A stretch of 64,000 nt of DNA from Streptococcus suis (GCF_002960425.1 NZ_POIZ01000028.1:1-64000); one strand, 5' to 3'; positions 1-9,560 are shown, numbered from the stretch's first letter. Numbers and translations are program-made. Notes: generated from the sequence alone by a model not told the origin.

Positions 1-335
1 CCTCTCAACATTAATAGTTCATCGTTTATCAAGCCTGGTGATTGTATGGCGTGAGATAATTCATGAATATCTTCATGTGGCATACGATCAAACTTGCGTT
101 TTTGACTTTCCTGTTTACGAATTCGATCCTTCATTCGATTTCTGAACTTGACTTTGAAATAACAATACAATTGAACTTGTTCATCAACTAACCACGGTTG
201 TTCTTCCAATAATTCAAACAAGGTCATCATTCCTTCTTGTTCCCAATCATCGCAATCCCATAGTTTAATGTAAAACTCTTTTCGAGCCTTGGTTACAATT
301 CCTTTGACACTTGCGTACACTTTTTCGAATTTCAT
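1..335 (-). CDS. comX: Competence sigma factor ComX (SigX), copy A, cut by the left edge
   Basis: Alternative sigma factor that directs RNA polymerase to late competence (DNA uptake and recombination) promoters. The 111 visible codons begin MKFEKVYASVKGIVTK and align without gaps to the complete copy at 18131-18601, differing mainly by conservative changes (for example MKFEKVYASV against MEFEKMYDSV). The ATG at 333-335 is preceded by a good ribosome binding site (AAGGAGATTA, about 8 nt upstream). The C-terminal third lies outside the window, so I cannot tell whether this copy is intact. A ComR box lies about 55-75 bp upstream. Two comX copies are known in some streptococci (S. pneumoniae, S. 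pyogenes); here they sit on either side of the ribosomal protein cluster. Confidence 0.9.
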   Translation of the reverse strand, partial: MKFEKVYASVKGIVTKARKEFYIKLWDCDDWEQEGMMTLFELLEEQPWLVDEQVQLYCYFKVKFRNRMKDRIRKQESQKRKFDRMPHEDIHELSHAIQSPGLINDELLMLR

Positions 336-388
336 TACTTAATCTCCTTTGGTTGATGGGTTAAGTTTATCGAAAAGTGTTGGCTTTC

Positions 389-410
389 TACAGGACATTT
401 TTGTCTTGTA
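389..410 (-). promoter_or_regulatory. ComR box upstream of comX copy A
   Basis: A near-perfect palindrome, ACA-n-GACA-TTTT-TGTC-n-TGT, matching the described ComR (ECom) box pattern GACA-N4-TGTC with outer ACA/TGT arms. About 20 bp downstream on the minus strand is a -10-like GATAAA, then the comX ribosome binding site. The same box core occurs before the second comX (18660-18671) and before comS (38889-38900). The rest of the gap, 411-561, shows nothing else I can name. Confidence 0.8.
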
Positions 411-561
411 GACTTTAAATCAAGGTGATTTACTATGGATACTTTATGACAAGACGGATATTTTGTTTTATGCGCTGTTTTTCTACCATTTGTCAAGCTT
501 TTCAAGGTATTTGACGAAGATATTTTGAATTCAGTAGTCAAATGAAATTTCTATAATGAAG

Positions 562-1674
562 TTAGCCACCTTACCTTAGTCAAGAATTAGATGTTTCACT
601 ATGTTTGAGTAAGTTGATGATTTCATTTGATAATAGCTTCAAGGGTGCCTGCTGTCAAATGAAATCTGACGTAAGGTATAAGAAAACACCTCTGTGCTAT
701 ACTTGAAGTTCGCCACAAACACAAGGAAAGGCATAGATATGCAAGAACATTACCCAAAAGGGAAACATTTGACAATAGATAACCGCCGCTTGATTGAACA
801 GTGGAAACTTGAAAATATGTCCAATCGTGAAATTGCAGGCTTGTTAGGAAAGGTCCCTCAAACGATTCATAATGAAGTCAAAAGAGGTACAACTTTACAA
901 CAAGTGAGAAAAGGGCTATACAAAAAGGTCTATTCTGCCGATTACGCACAAACTGTTTACCAATCCAATCGAAAACGGTCGGTGAAAAAGTTAATTCTAA
1001 CAAAGGAAATCAGAGAGATGATCTTACACTATCATAAGCAAAAATTTTCGCCTGAAATGATGGTTAAGAAGAAGCAAGTGAAAGTTGGTATTTCAACCAT
1101 CTACTACTGGTTTCATAATGGTCATTTAGGATTGACGAAGGCCGACATGCTTTATCCCAGAAAAAGAAAAGGTGTCAAGAAGCAAGCCAGTCCGAACTTT
1201 AAGCCGACTGGTAAATCTATCGAAGAACGTCCTGACGTTATTAATCTTCGCTTGGAAAACGGTCATTATGAAATTGATACCGTCCTACTGACTAAGATAA
1301 AAAATTATTGCCTGTTAGTCTTAACCGACCGGCGGAGCAGACACCAAATCATCCGTCTGATACCTAACAAAACCACTGAGTCAGTCAATCAAGCACTGGA
1401 GGGAATCTTGAGGGAACATCGTATCCTGTCTATAAGTGCCGAAAACGGTACAGAGTTTAGTCATCTGGCTGAAGTGTTTCCCGAGGAATATATCTACTCT
1501 TCATGGGAGAGGGGGAACGAATGAAAATCACAATCGATTGATTCGGAGATGGTTACCAAATGGAACCATGAAAACGACCCCGAAAGAAGTCGCTTTTATC
1601 GAAAATTGGATTAACAACTACCCTAAAAATTCTTGGACTACAAGTCGCCGAGTGCATTTCTAGCTGGTGGCTAA
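562..1674 (+). mobile_element. IS30-family insertion sequence, inactivated
   Basis: A transposase reading frame of IS30 type is framed by TTAGCCACC at 562-570 and its inverse complement GGTGGCTAA at 1666-1674, giving an element of about 1.1 kb, a usual IS30-family size. The right repeat contains the transposase stop codon. Only these 9 bp match clearly, so the ends are provisional, and I see no obvious target duplication. The element lies about 150 bp upstream of the ComR box of comX copy A and is oriented away from it. The transposase carries two frameshifts. Confidence 0.7.
739..1674 (+). pseudogene. IS30-family transposase with two compensating frameshifts
   Basis: DDE transposase. The N-terminal helix-turn-helix (NREIAGLLGKVPQTIHNEVKR) and two catalytic aspartates (HYEIDTV, VLTDRRSR) are in the first frame. 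An extra G in the G5 run at 1511-1515 then shifts the frame and ends that ORF at 1524. The catalytic-glutamate motif GTNENHNRLIRR continues in the next frame, and a missing A in the A5 run at 1625-1629 shifts back, so the native ending DYKSPSAFLAGG and the stop at 1672-1674 are in the original frame. The repaired protein would be 311 residues, a normal length for the family. The start at 739 (MQEHYPKGK) is chosen because it has an AAGG-type ribosome binding site; an upstream ATG at 694 is less likely. Confidence 0.85.
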
Positions 1675-1733
1675 TTTAAACTAGAAATTCAGGGAATTTA
1701 TTTTAAAATTGAGAAAACTGATAGCCTTTTTGA

Positions 1734-2996
1734 TTAGCTATTATTTTCCTGCAAGGCTAATAAGTATTTTTCTTCACCCATACCTCTGGCTTTCAGGCCT
1801 TCTTTCGCACAGGCAACCAGTTCTCTGGATAGTTTCCATAGGATTTCTCGTTCCATTTTTGTAAGACATTTTACTGAGAATTGTTTGCGAAGATGCTTAT
1901 AATCTCTGCCAAAAAAGTCAAAGAAGTCTGTCTCTTCTAGTATTTTTTCAAATTTTTCTAAATTTACAAGCAAGCCTAATTGGAAAGCCGTTGGCGCAAA
2001 TGTGCTTTCAAAGGGCTGTGTACAGATACTTCGAAATTCAACTGTTCCTCTCTTGGTTAATTCTTGATAATGATAGGAACGATGGCTCTTTAAATCGTCA
2101 ATGTGAGGACTAAACTCTATTTGCTTTCCAGTTGCCGAATAAGCTGTTATGTTTTTATTTTTTAAATACTCTTTAATCCTAATGGGATGAAAGTAATAAT
2201 ACCCCTTGTTACGCTCAATATAGAACATGGCCGTTCTTTTCTGAAACTCAAGGTAGTCTGTTTCTGTATTGAAATCCTCAGGATAAACCCCGACATTATC
2301 CTCAATCAAGCCATGCATAGAGGCTTCCCAAAAATAATCACGGCTTACTGTCATATCTGCAAAATCTTCGAACTCAGAATTAGCAAATAGATAAGCTTTG
2401 ACAGCCTCAATCTTATTAAATGCGTTAAGAACTCTTAGATAATTTTTCCTAGATACATCAAATTGGACCTGATTACCACATATGATGCCCGCGTAATCTG
2501 TATATTGGTGCATGTGAGGATAGTTTGCAGATAGTTTTAAATAATCCATAAGCATGCGATAACGCCCTGTAGCCACAGGTCTATGGTCATTTAGTTTCCA
2601 ATTTGGATTGATGCCCACTCCCTGCAATTCATGATGGTACAAGCCTAAAAAACGCTGAATTTGGTCCAAATATACTTCAAAACGCTTTTCTATATCCTGA
2701 ATGTACCTTGCTTTGGCAAATGCAAGCTCAAGTGTATTATAAGTTACTTCAAAGAGAATTAAATCACCTTCCATACTGACGATTTCTATCGGGCACCCAT
2801 CCTCATCAAACTTTACTACATTAAACTCTTCTTTGCTTGAAAGATATTCCATTAAGTCTTTAGCTACTTTAATCGAGGTTTGTCCCCCCTCTTTGTTCAC
2901 TATTGGATATTCAAGTTCAATGCCAATAAATAACTCTGGATTATCCTTCATTTTGGAAAGATAGTATTCTTTAAAGAAGTTTGTAATTTCTGCCAT
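1734..2996 (-). CDS. Glutamate-cysteine ligase, GCS2 family
   Basis: Probable ATP-dependent carboxylate-amine ligase joining glutamate to cysteine (gamma-glutamylcysteine synthesis) in the cytoplasm. Residues 20-30 (FIGIELEYPIV) and the LFEVTYNTLELAFAKA segment near residue 90 are the glutamate-binding signatures of the GCS2/YbdK family. HRSYHYQEL and GTVEFRSICTQP lie further downstream. At 420 residues it is full length. The ATG at 2994-2996 has GGAG 7 nt upstream, whereas the ATG 15 nt earlier has none. It stands alone after the terminator of the ribosomal cluster, with a possible -10 (TATACT) at about 3019-3024. Streptococci usually make glutathione with the fused GshAB, so the exact substrate of this stand-alone protein is uncertain. 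Confidence 0.75.
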   Translation of the reverse strand: MAEITNFFKEYYLSKMKDNPELFIGIELEYPIVNKEGGQTSIKVAKDLMEYLSSKEEFNVVKFDEDGCPIEIVSMEGDLILFEVTYNTLELAFAKARYIQDIEKRFEVYLDQIQRFLGLYHHELQGVGINPNWKLNDHRPVATGRYRMLMDYLKLSANYPHMHQYTDYAGIICGNQVQFDVSRKNYLRVLNAFNKIEAVKAYLFANSEFEDFADMTVSRDYFWEASMHGLIEDNVGVYPEDFNTETDYLEFQKRTAMFYIERNKGYYYFHPIRIKEYLKNKNITAYSATGKQIEFSPHIDDLKSHRSYHYQELTKRGTVEFRSICTQPFESTFAPTAFQLGLLVNLEKFEKILEETDFFDFFGRDYKHLRKQFSVKCLTKMEREILWKLSRELVACAKEGLKARGMGEEKYLLALQENNS

Positions 2997-3046
2997 GTGT
3001 TCTCCATTCATTCTTTAAAGTATATCAAATTTTATGCAAAAATAAA

Positions 3047-3097
3047 ACGCCTGCTTACGAAATTATTCTATATTAGAGTAATTTCGTAAACAAGCGT
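3047..3097 (-). terminator. Rho-independent terminator at the end of the ribosomal cluster
   Basis: Long stem (19-nt arms, from ACGCCTGCTTACGAAATTA to its near-complement at 3079-3097) with a 13-nt loop. It is followed on the minus strand by a T-rich stretch (TTTTATTTTT). It closes the rplQ end of the transcript and isolates the downstream ligase gene. Confidence 0.75.
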
Positions 3098-3119
3098 CCA
3101 ATCAATATGATGAGTGTTA

Positions 3120-3139
3120 CCGCTGGGAAAACCCAGCGG
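3120..3139 (-). other. Stable hairpin in the rplQ 3' untranslated region
   Basis: Perfect 8-bp stem CCGCTGGG/CCCAGCGG with an AAAA/TTTT loop and no T-run, between the rplQ stop and the true terminator. It may stabilise the 3' end of the transcript. Confidence 0.5.
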
Positions 3140-3207
3140 CAGACCAGAGCTAGACTAAGGATTTGAAACAAATCCCATCATCATAACACTCAACAAAATT
3201 GATGATC

Positions 3208-3594
3208 TTATACAAGTTCGATAATTGCCATTGGGGCAGCATCACCACGACGTGGTTCTGTTTTGAGGATACGAGTATATCCACCATTGCGTTCTGCATA
3301 ACGAGGTGCAATTTCAGAGAACAATTTTTGAAGTACAGTAGTAGCTGTGTACTTATCAGTTGCTTCATCATAGTTTTCAGATGCAATTTCGTTACGAACA
3401 AATGCAGCAGCTTGACGACGTGCGTGCAAGTCACCACGTTTACCAAGTGTGATCATTTTTTCAACTGTTTTACGGATTTCTTTAGCACGAGCTTCAGTTG
3501 TAACGATTGATTCGTTGATCAAAAGGTCAGTTGTCAAATCGCGCAACATTGCTTTACGTTGTGAGCTAGTGCGTCCTAGTTTACGGTATGCCAT
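3208..3594 (-). CDS. rplQ: 50S ribosomal protein L17 (bL17)
   Basis: Component of the large ribosomal subunit near the exit tunnel. The 128-residue protein begins [20 protein letters not shown], the conserved L17 N-terminus, and ends in the usual acidic-hydrophobic tail (MAIIELV). It is the last gene of the alpha operon, 14 nt after rpoA, and is followed by a hairpin and a strong terminator. Nothing unusual is seen. Confidence 0.97.
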   Translation of the reverse strand: MAYRKLGRTSSQRKAMLRDLTTDLLINESIVTTEARAKEIRKTVEKMITLGKRGDLHARRQAAAFVRNEIASENYDEATDKYTATTVLQKLFSEIAPRYAERNGGYTRILKTEPRRGDAAPMAIIELV

Positions 3595-3608
3595 GATTTC
3601 CTCCTATA

Positions 3609-4547
3609 TTATTTATCTTTCTTCAATCCTAGACCCAAGTCAGCCAATTTAACCTTGACTTCTTCAAGACTCTTACGGCCAAGATTGCGCACTTTCATCA
3701 TTTCTGGCTCAGTTTTCTCTGTCAAATCAAATACAGTGTTAATTCCTGCACGTTTCAAACAGTTGTATGAGCGAACAGAAAGGTCCAATTCCTCAATCGT
3801 ACGATCAAGCATACGATCATCTGATGTCACTTCAGCTTCTTTCATAACTTCAGCAGATTTCGCTACTTCTGTCAAATCAGTGAATAGACCTAAGTGCTCC
3901 ATCAAAATACGCGCAGAAAGACCAAGTGCATCTTCTGGTATAATGGTACCATTTGTGTTGATTTCAAGTGTTAATCTGTCAAATCCATCGTTACTACCAA
4001 CGCGAGCTGGTTCTACTTGATAGTTGACTTTTTTCACTGGCGTGTAGATAGAATCCACCGCAAGTGTTCCCACTGGTGCATCATCTTTCTTATTGCCTTC
4101 AGCTGGCACATAACCACGGCCTGAATTAACAGTCAAGGTTGCTCTAAAGCTTGCACCTTCAGCAATAGTGAATAGATAATGATCAGGGTTAATAATTTCA
4201 ATGTCACTGTCAGTAAGAATGTCACCTGCTGTTACTTCAGCCGGACCTACTACATCAAGTTCAATCGTCTTTTCGTCTTCGACATAAGATTTTACAGCAA
4301 TGCCTTTGATGCTAAGAATAATTTGCATAACATCTTCACGGACACCTGGAACTGTGTCGAATTCGTGGAGTACGCCATCAATCTTAATTGATGTTACTGC
4401 AGCACCTGGTAGTGAAGCAAGAAGTACACGACGAAGAGAGTTACCAAGAGTTGTTCCGTAACCACGTTCTAATGGTTCGATGACAAATCTGCCGTAATCT
4501 TTATTTTCATCAATTTTTGTTATTGTTGGTTTTTCAAACTCAATCAT
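3609..4547 (-). CDS. rpoA: RNA polymerase alpha subunit
   Basis: Forms the dimer that nucleates core RNA polymerase assembly and contacts upstream promoter DNA and activators. The N-terminal domain (about 1-230) carries [22 protein letters not shown]; the C-terminal domain (about 245-312) carries [13 protein letters not shown] and [12 protein letters not shown], the DNA- and regulator-binding helices. At 312 residues it is normal for streptococci. It sits 44 nt after rpsK and 14 nt before rplQ in the alpha operon. Confidence 0.98.
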   Translation of the reverse strand: MIEFEKPTITKIDENKDYGRFVIEPLERGYGTTLGNSLRRVLLASLPGAAVTSIKIDGVLHEFDTVPGVREDVMQIILSIKGIAVKSYVEDEKTIELDVVGPAEVTAGDILTDSDIEIINPDHYLFTIAEGASFRATLTVNSGRGYVPAEGNKKDDAPVGTLAVDSIYTPVKKVNYQVEPARVGSNDGFDRLTLEINTNGTIIPEDALGLSARILMEHLGLFTDLTEVAKSAEVMKEAEVTSDDRMLDRTIEELDLSVRSYNCLKRAGINTVFDLTEKTEPEMMKVRNLGRKSLEEVKVKLADLGLGLKKDK

Positions 4548-4591
4548 TTCTTACTCCCTCTTAAACGAAAAGCTGTGTATGGATTGTATGA

Positions 4592-4975
4592 TTATACACG
4601 GCGACGTTTTGGAGGACGAGCACCATTGTGTGGTACAGGAGTCACATCACGAATTGCTGTTACTTCAAGACCAGCGGCAGCAAGAGCGCGGATAGCAGAC
4701 TCACGACCTGAACCTGGGCCTTTAACGGTAACTTCAACTGTTTTAAGACCGTGTTCTTGTGCAGATTTAGCAGCAGCTTCAGCAGCCATTTGAGCGGCAA
4801 ATGGTGTAGATTTACGAGAACCTTTGAAACCAAGAGCACCAGCTGATGACCAAGCAATCGCGTTACCATGCACATCAGTAATCATAACAATAGTGTTATT
4901 AAATGTTGCGTGAATATGAGCAATACCAGATTCGATATTCTTTTTCACACGACGTTTACGTGTTGGTTTAGCCAA
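4592..4975 (-). CDS. rpsK: 30S ribosomal protein S11 (uS11)
   Basis: Platform protein of the small subunit, contacting mRNA near the E site. The 127 residues include the conserved [17 protein letters not shown] and the C-terminal [10 protein letters not shown]. Its order between rpsM (17 nt) and rpoA (44 nt) is the universal Firmicute arrangement. Confidence 0.97.
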   Translation of the reverse strand: MAKPTRKRRVKKNIESGIAHIHATFNNTIVMITDVHGNAIAWSSAGALGFKGSRKSTPFAAQMAAEAAAKSAQEHGLKTVEVTVKGPGSGRESAIRALAAAGLEVTAIRDVTPVPHNGARPPKRRRV

Positions 4976-4992
4976 TTTTTCTACCTCCTATT

Positions 4993-5358
4993 TTATTTTT
5001 TCTTACCTGCGATCGCAACAGCTTTACCTTTACGAGTGCGGGCATTGTTTTTAGTGTTTTGTCCACGGACAGGAAGTCCACGACGGTGACGGATACCACG
5101 GTATGAACCGATTTCCATCAAACGTTTGATGTTCAAGTTAACTTCACGACGGAGGTCACCTTCAACTTTGATTGCATCAACTTCACGACGGATAGCGTCT
5201 TCTTGATCAGGTGTCAAGTCTTTTACGCGAACATCTTCTGAAATACCTGCAGCAGCAAGAATTTTCTTAGAAGTTGCGAGACCGATACCGTAAACATAAG
5301 TCAATGAAATAACTACACGTTTGTCATTTGGAATGTCAACTCCAGCAATACGAGCCAT
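4993..5358 (-). CDS. rpsM: 30S ribosomal protein S13 (uS13)
   Basis: Head protein of the small subunit that touches the P-site tRNA and forms bridges to the large subunit. It is 121 residues long, starts [21 protein letters not shown] and has a basic tail rich in Arg and Lys ([14 protein letters not shown]). It lies between rpmJ and rpsK with short gaps of 19 and 17 nt. Confidence 0.97.
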   Translation of the reverse strand: MARIAGVDIPNDKRVVISLTYVYGIGLATSKKILAAAGISEDVRVKDLTPDQEDAIRREVDAIKVEGDLRREVNLNIKRLMEIGSYRGIRHRRGLPVRGQNTKNNARTRKGKAVAIAGKKK

Positions 5359-5377
5359 GTTTTCTCCTTTCTATTTC

Positions 5378-5494
5378 TTAACCTTGACGTTGCTTGTGTT
5401 TAGGGTTTGCTGGGCAAATCACCATAACACGACCATTACGACGAATAACTTTGCAGTATTCGCAAATTGGTTTGACCGATGGTCTTACTTTCAT
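5378..5494 (-). CDS. rpmJ: 50S ribosomal protein L36 (bL36), zinc-binding form
   Basis: A 38-residue protein, [15 protein letters not shown]... ending KHKQRQG. Cys11, Cys14, Cys27 and His33 form the zinc-ribbon ligand set of the C+ form of L36. The ATG is at 5492-5494 with GGAGG about 9 nt upstream. It lies between infA and rpsM as in other Firmicutes. The zinc form suggests that a zinc-free paralogue might exist elsewhere for zinc starvation; none is in this window. Confidence 0.95.
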
Positions 5495-5518
5495 GTCTAA
5501 TCCCTCCAAGTATTTCGA

Positions 5519-5737
5519 CTATTTAAAGCGGTATGTGATACGTCCACGTGTCAAGTCGTATGGACTAAGCTCAACAGTTACGCGGTCACCGACCAAAATA
5601 CGAATGTAGTTCTTACGGATTTTACCAGAAACAGTTGCAAGGACTTGGTGTCCGTTTTCCAACTCAACAGTAAACATAGCATTTGGCATTGTATCAACTA
5701 CTTTGCCTTCAATTTCAATCACATCTTCTTTTGCCAT
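5519..5737 (-). CDS. infA: Translation initiation factor IF-1
   Basis: A 72-residue S1/OB-fold protein that occupies the ribosomal A site during initiation. It starts [22 protein letters not shown] and carries [32 protein letters not shown], the standard RNA-binding face. It is the first gene after a separate promoter (5815-5843), so infA-rpmJ-rpsM-rpsK-rpoA-rplQ may be transcribed from here as well as by readthrough from adk. Confidence 0.97.
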
Positions 5738-5773
5738 GCAAAAGTAACCCCTCTCTAAATATCGATTTGATGC

Positions 5774-5789
5774 CCTCTGAACACAGAGG
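5774..5789 (-). other. Hairpin in the infA leader
   Basis: Perfect 6-bp stem CCTCTG/CAGAGG with a 4-nt loop, inside the roughly 70-nt leader between the predicted promoter and infA. It could affect infA translation or mRNA stability. Confidence 0.4.
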
Positions 5790-5814
5790 TAACAATTATA
5801 AGTCAGACTAGGCT

Positions 5815-5843
5815 ATTTTATCATCTTTCCTAGAAAAATGCAA
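5815..5843 (-). promoter_or_regulatory. Sigma-70-type promoter before infA
   Basis: TTGCAT (5838-5843), a 17-bp spacer and TAAAAT (5815-5820) on the minus strand, about 80 nt before infA. It lies just downstream of the adk stop codon and gives the translation/alpha genes their own start site. Confidence 0.65.
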
Positions 5844-5859
5844 GCCAAATCTATTAAGT

Positions 5860-6501
5860 TTATTGCAATTTTGACAACACAGTATCAATTGCTTGGAAAA
5901 CAAGTTCGATGTCTTGATCGCCTTCGATATCATGTACCAAACCTTTGGCACGATAGTGATCAATAATCGGTTGGCCTTGCGCAATGTTCACTTCTAAACG
6001 GCGTTTGACAGATTCTGGCTTATCGTCTTCACGTTGGTAGAAATCTTCCTCTTTGTAATCTCCAACTGGTGGATTGAATACCTTATGGAAGGTTTCCCCT
6101 GTTTCTTTATGAATGATACGACCACTTAAGCGCTCAACCAATTTGGATGGATCAATCTCAATATTGATAACCCCTTGCAACTCGATACCTAGCTCTGCTA
6201 AGTTAGCATCTAGTGCATGGGCTTGCTCGATAGTACGTGGGTAACCGTCCAACAAGAAACCTTTTTCTTTAATATCATCTTGAACCAAGCGCTCTTTGAC
6301 AATGCCATTAGTAACTTCATCTGGTACTAAATCGCCCTTGTCAATATAAGACTTAGCCAACCCCCCCATCTCAGTCTGATTAGCCATCGCTGCACGGAAC
6401 ATATCACCTGTAGAAATATGAGCAACATTAAATTTCTCAACAATCTTAGCCGCCTGTGTTCCTTTACCAGCACCTGGTAAACCCATAATTAAAAGATTCA
6501 T
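5860..6501 (-). CDS. adk: Adenylate kinase
   Basis: Catalyses ATP + AMP to 2 ADP in the cytoplasm. P-loop GLPGAGKGT at residues 7-15, AMP-site TGDMFRAAM, and the LDGYPRT motif. The lid ([20 protein letters not shown]) lacks the four zinc-binding cysteines seen in many Gram-positive enzymes, so it is the zinc-free lid type. At 213 residues it is full length. It follows secY in the spc operon after a 93-nt gap containing a hairpin. Confidence 0.97.
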   Translation of the reverse strand: MNLLIMGLPGAGKGTQAAKIVEKFNVAHISTGDMFRAAMANQTEMGGLAKSYIDKGDLVPDEVTNGIVKERLVQDDIKEKGFLLDGYPRTIEQAHALDANLAELGIELQGVINIEIDPSKLVERLSGRIIHKETGETFHKVFNPPVGDYKEEDFYQREDDKPESVKRRLEVNIAQGQPIIDHYRAKGLVHDIEGDQDIELVFQAIDTVLSKLQ

Positions 6502-6570
6502 GACAAACTCCTTATTTTGTTTTCACATAAATTTGCCACCATTGACAAACTTATCTAAAAACAAAATAGA

Positions 6571-6589
6571 AGGTTGACGAGGTCAACCT
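6571..6589 (-). terminator. Hairpin between secY and adk, possible partial terminator
   Basis: Perfect 8-bp stem AGGTTGAC/GTCAACCT with a 3-nt loop directly after the secY stop, followed on the minus strand by TTCTATTTTGTTTTT. It may reduce readthrough into adk or protect the upstream mRNA. Confidence 0.55.
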
Positions 6590-6594
6590 ATATT

Positions 6595-7905
6595 CTATTC
6601 TGTAATTTCTAAGAAACCTACATATTTTCTCTTAAGAAGGTAGCCTTCCAACTGCTTAATGCCTTCGATACTTGTTGAAATCAGGATAATCAAACTTGTA
6701 CCCAGGAAGGCAATATTCGAAGAAAGCCCAAAGAGATTTTGTGCAAGGATTGGCAAAAGTGCGATAAAGCTTAAGAATACTGCACCAATAGCAGCTAATC
6801 GTTTTAACAACTTCGACAAGAATTGCTCTGTCCCATTACCAGGTCTTACACCATGGATATAGGCAGCGCTCTTTTGCAAACTTTCTGCTGTTTTTTCAGG
6901 ATTAACCTGAACAAAAGTATAGAAGAAAGTGAACAAGATAATCAAAGCTGCATATACAATCATCCCTTTGACTGTTGAATAATCAAAGTATTCTTGAACC
7001 GCCATTAACCAACCTGCACTTCTGTTCTGACTTGCAAAGTATTGAATCAAGGAGGTTGGAACTGCAGTGATAGAACCTGCAAAGATTACGGGAATAACTC
7101 CTGCTGGATTCAATTTTAAGGGCAAATAAGAACTAGAAGGTGCACCTTGAGCACGTTTTGTGTACTGAATAGGTAGTTTGTATTCGGCTTGTTGTACAAA
7201 GGTTGTAAAGTAGACAACAAAGAGTATTAAGATAATGAGTGCTGTGACGAAAATCGCTGACTCACCCAAACGACTAGATTCAATATTGACAAAACGGTCG
7301 ATGTAAATCTCATAAAAAGTTCCTGGCAAGGATGAAATGATACCTGCAAAGATAATCATCGATGTCCCATTACCATAGCCTTTTTCAGAAATTTGTTCTC
7401 CTAACCAAGTAACAATAACCGAACCAGTTGTCAAAATTGAACCGATTAACAAATAGGTTTGCCAGTTGAGAGGCATATTGGTCAATTTTGCACCTGATAG
7501 GACATTGAAACCTGCTGTGATACCGATAGACTGAACAAATGCCAGTACCAAAGAAATGTAGCGGGTCGCTTGATTTAATTTTCGGCGACCAACTTCACCC
7601 TGTTTGCCCCACTCTACAAATTTAGGCAAAATATCCATCTGTAAGAGTTGAACAATGATAGAGGCCGTTATGTAGGGGCTGACCCCAAGGGCAAAAACCG
7701 AGAAGTTTCGCATTGCGTTACCAGAAACCAAACTTAACATATTCAAGAATGGTACATTTGATAAGGCTTCAAGACTTTTTGCATTGACCCCTGGCACTGT
7801 AATATGAGTACCAATTCGGAAAACCAAAAGGATAAAAATGGTAAATAGAATTTTACTACGTACCAATTTTATTTTCAAGGCATCCTTTAAAAGTTTAAAA
7901 AACAT
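6595..7905 (-). CDS. secY: Protein translocase subunit SecY
   Basis: Central channel of the Sec export machinery in the cytoplasmic membrane; partners are SecE, SecG and SecA. The 436 residues show the ten hydrophobic segments expected, beginning with IKLVRSKILFTIFILLVFRIGT, the plug-region motif (ITVPGVNAKSL), GYGNGTSMIIFAGI and the C-terminal basic loop RKYVGFLEITE. It is co-transcribed with rplO (13-nt gap), as is usual. Confidence 0.98.
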   Translation of the reverse strand: MFFKLLKDALKIKLVRSKILFTIFILLVFRIGTHITVPGVNAKSLEALSNVPFLNMLSLVSGNAMRNFSVFALGVSPYITASIIVQLLQMDILPKFVEWGKQGEVGRRKLNQATRYISLVLAFVQSIGITAGFNVLSGAKLTNMPLNWQTYLLIGSILTTGSVIVTWLGEQISEKGYGNGTSMIIFAGIISSLPGTFYEIYIDRFVNIESSRLGESAIFVTALIILILFVVYFTTFVQQAEYKLPIQYTKRAQGAPSSSYLPLKLNPAGVIPVIFAGSITAVPTSLIQYFASQNRSAGWLMAVQEYFDYSTVKGMIVYAALIILFTFFYTFVQVNPEKTAESLQKSAAYIHGVRPGNGTEQFLSKLLKRLAAIGAVFLSFIALLPILAQNLFGLSSNIAFLGTSLIILISTSIEGIKQLEGYLLKRKYVGFLEITE

Positions 7906-7918
7906 AGGCTGTCACCTC

Positions 7919-8359
7919 TTAGATGACTTCTACTGAGCCACCTTTAGAAGTGATTGCTTCTTCAGCTGATTTAGAGAATTTAGCAGCTTTAACTGTCAAT
8001 TTCTTCGTCAATTCGCCGTTACCAAGGATTTTGATACCTGATTTTTCAGCTTTAACGATACCAGCTTCGATAAGTACAACTGGTGTTACTTCAGCACCAT
8101 CTTCAAAAGCGTTCAATTGATCAAGGTTAACGATTGCGTACTCTTTAGCATTGATGTTTGTGAAACCACGTTTTGGAAGACGACGGAACAATGGAGTTTG
8201 TCCACCTTCAAAACCTGGGCGAACACCGCCACCGCTACGAGCTTTTTGACCTTTTTGACCACGGCCAGAAGTTTTACCGTTACCTGATGATGTACCACGA
8301 CCTACACGGTTGCGGACTTTACGAGAACCTGTTGCAGGTTGCAATTCATGAAGTTTCAT
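7919..8359 (-). CDS. rplO: 50S ribosomal protein L15 (uL15)
   Basis: Late-assembly protein of the large subunit. It is 146 residues from the ATG at 8357-8359 ([22 protein letters not shown]), preceded by GAGGAG. A longer ORF reaches 8416 but has no homologous extension. The Gly/Arg-rich loop ([22 protein letters not shown]) is typical. It lies 134 nt after rpmD, a gap holding two hairpins. Confidence 0.96.
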   Translation of the reverse strand: MKLHELQPATGSRKVRNRVGRGTSSGNGKTSGRGQKGQKARSGGGVRPGFEGGQTPLFRRLPKRGFTNINAKEYAIVNLDQLNAFEDGAEVTPVVLIEAGIVKAEKSGIKILGNGELTKKLTVKAAKFSKSAEEAITSKGGSVEVI

Positions 8360-8390
8360 TATTTTTTCTCCTCTTTTATATGCTAGCGCC

Positions 8391-8471
8391 TGTGGATTAC
8401 AAGAGTCTTTATCCACAAACTCGCTTCTTTTTGAAAATTGACTAGAAGTCGCAAAGAATTCTCTGCGACTT
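8391..8471 (-). ncRNA. Two intercistronic hairpins between rpmD and rplO
   Basis: First hairpin: TGTGGAT (8391-8397) with ATCCACA (8411-8417). Second: AAGTCGCA (8446-8453) with TGCGACTT (8464-8471). Both are perfect stems of 7 and 8 bp in an otherwise unusually long gap inside the spc operon. There is no T-run, so processing or stabilisation is more likely than termination. Function is inferred only. Confidence 0.5.
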
Positions 8472-8493
8472 AGTCCGTTTGTATATCTTGAAG

Positions 8494-8676
8494 TTACTTA
8501 ACTTCTTCAACAGTTACCAAGTGAGAGATAGCGTTCACCATTCCAAGAATAGCTGGGTTATCTTCCTTAACAACTGAAGAGTTCAATTTACCAAGTCCAA
8601 GTGCAACAACTGTTTTACGTTGTTCTGGTTTGCGACCGATTGGAGACTTAGTCAAAGTGATTTTAATTTGAGCCAT
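8494..8676 (-). CDS. rpmD: 50S ribosomal protein L30 (uL30)
   Basis: A 60-residue protein, [23 protein letters not shown]..., with the short bacterial L30 fold. It lies 14 nt after rpsE. Function and order are standard. Confidence 0.96.
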   Translation of the reverse strand: MAQIKITLTKSPIGRKPEQRKTVVALGLGKLNSSVVKEDNPAILGMVNAISHLVTVEEVK

Positions 8677-8690
8677 GAGTATCTCCTTTC

Positions 8691-9185
8691 TTATGCCAAA
8701 TCAGAAACTGAAATGCCACGAAGTGCAGCCACTTCTTCAGCACGTTTCAACTGTTTCAAACCTTCAACTGTTGCGCGAACGATGTTGATTGGTGTGTTTG
8801 AACCAAGTGACTTAGAAGTCACATCTGCGATACCTGCCAATTCAATTACGGCACGAGTTGCACCACCGGCAGCAACCCCAGAACCTTCTGAAGCAGGTTT
8901 CAACAATACACGAGCGCCGCCAAATTCTGAGCGAACTTCGTGTGGAATTGTTGTACCAACCATTGGTACCTCAATCATGTTTTTCTTAGCAGATTCAACT
9001 GCTTTACGGATAGCTTCTGGTACTTCTTGAGCTTTACCAGTACCGAAACCTACGCGACCGTTACGGTCACCAACAACCACAAGAGCTGCAAAACGAAGAC
9101 GACGTCCACCTTTAACAACTTTTGTAACACGGTTGATGGCTACTACGCGTTCTTCAATTTCAACTGCGTTATCTTTGAATGCCAT
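8691..9185 (-). CDS. rpsE: 30S ribosomal protein S5 (uS5)
   Basis: Small-subunit protein needed for decoding fidelity and helicase activity at the mRNA entry tunnel. The 164 residues include the N-terminal domain with [23 protein letters not shown] and the C-terminal VFELAGI-type region ([19 protein letters not shown]). Mutations conferring spectinomycin resistance map to the loop near VVKGGRR in other species; the loop looks wild type here. Confidence 0.97.
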   Translation of the reverse strand: MAFKDNAVEIEERVVAINRVTKVVKGGRRLRFAALVVVGDRNGRVGFGTGKAQEVPEAIRKAVESAKKNMIEVPMVGTTIPHEVRSEFGGARVLLKPASEGSGVAAGGATRAVIELAGIADVTSKSLGSNTPINIVRATVEGLKQLKRAEEVAALRGISVSDLA

Positions 9186-9203
9186 TTCTTAGTGTCCTCC
9201 CTA

Positions 9204-9560
9204 TTAGAATTTCAATCCGTTTTCACGAGCTGATTCAGCCAAAGCTTTCACACGTCCGTGATAGAGATATCCACCGCGGTCAAAGACCACTTCAGAAATA
9301 CCTTTAGCTACCGCGCGTTCAGCAACGAGTTTACCTACAACAACAGCTTGTTCTGTCTTAGTACCTTTTGAAACTTCTTTATCAAGAGTAGAAGCGCTTG
9401 CGAGCGTTACACCCGCTACGTCATCAATCACTTGAGCGTAGATGCCTGTATTAGAACGGAAAATGTTCAAACGTGGGCGAGCAGCAGTTCCAGAGATTTT
9501 ACCGCGAACGCGACGGTGGCGTTTTTGGCGGATTTTGTTTTTATCTGGTTTTGAAATCAC
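9204..9560 (-). CDS. rplR: 50S ribosomal protein L18 (uL18), GTG start
   Basis: Binds 5S rRNA in the central protuberance. I choose the GTG at 9558-9560 (giving [20 protein letters not shown], 118 residues). It has GAGGTG 6 nt upstream and matches the streptococcal protein start. An ORF opening at 9569 would place its own start inside that ribosome binding site. The conserved [18 protein letters not shown] and [14 protein letters not shown] are present. Confidence 0.94.
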   Translation of the reverse strand: MISKPDKNKIRQKRHRRVRGKISGTAARPRLNIFRSNTGIYAQVIDDVAGVTLASASTLDKEVSKGTKTEQAVVVGKLVAERAVAKGISEVVFDRGGYLYHGRVKALAESARENGLKF

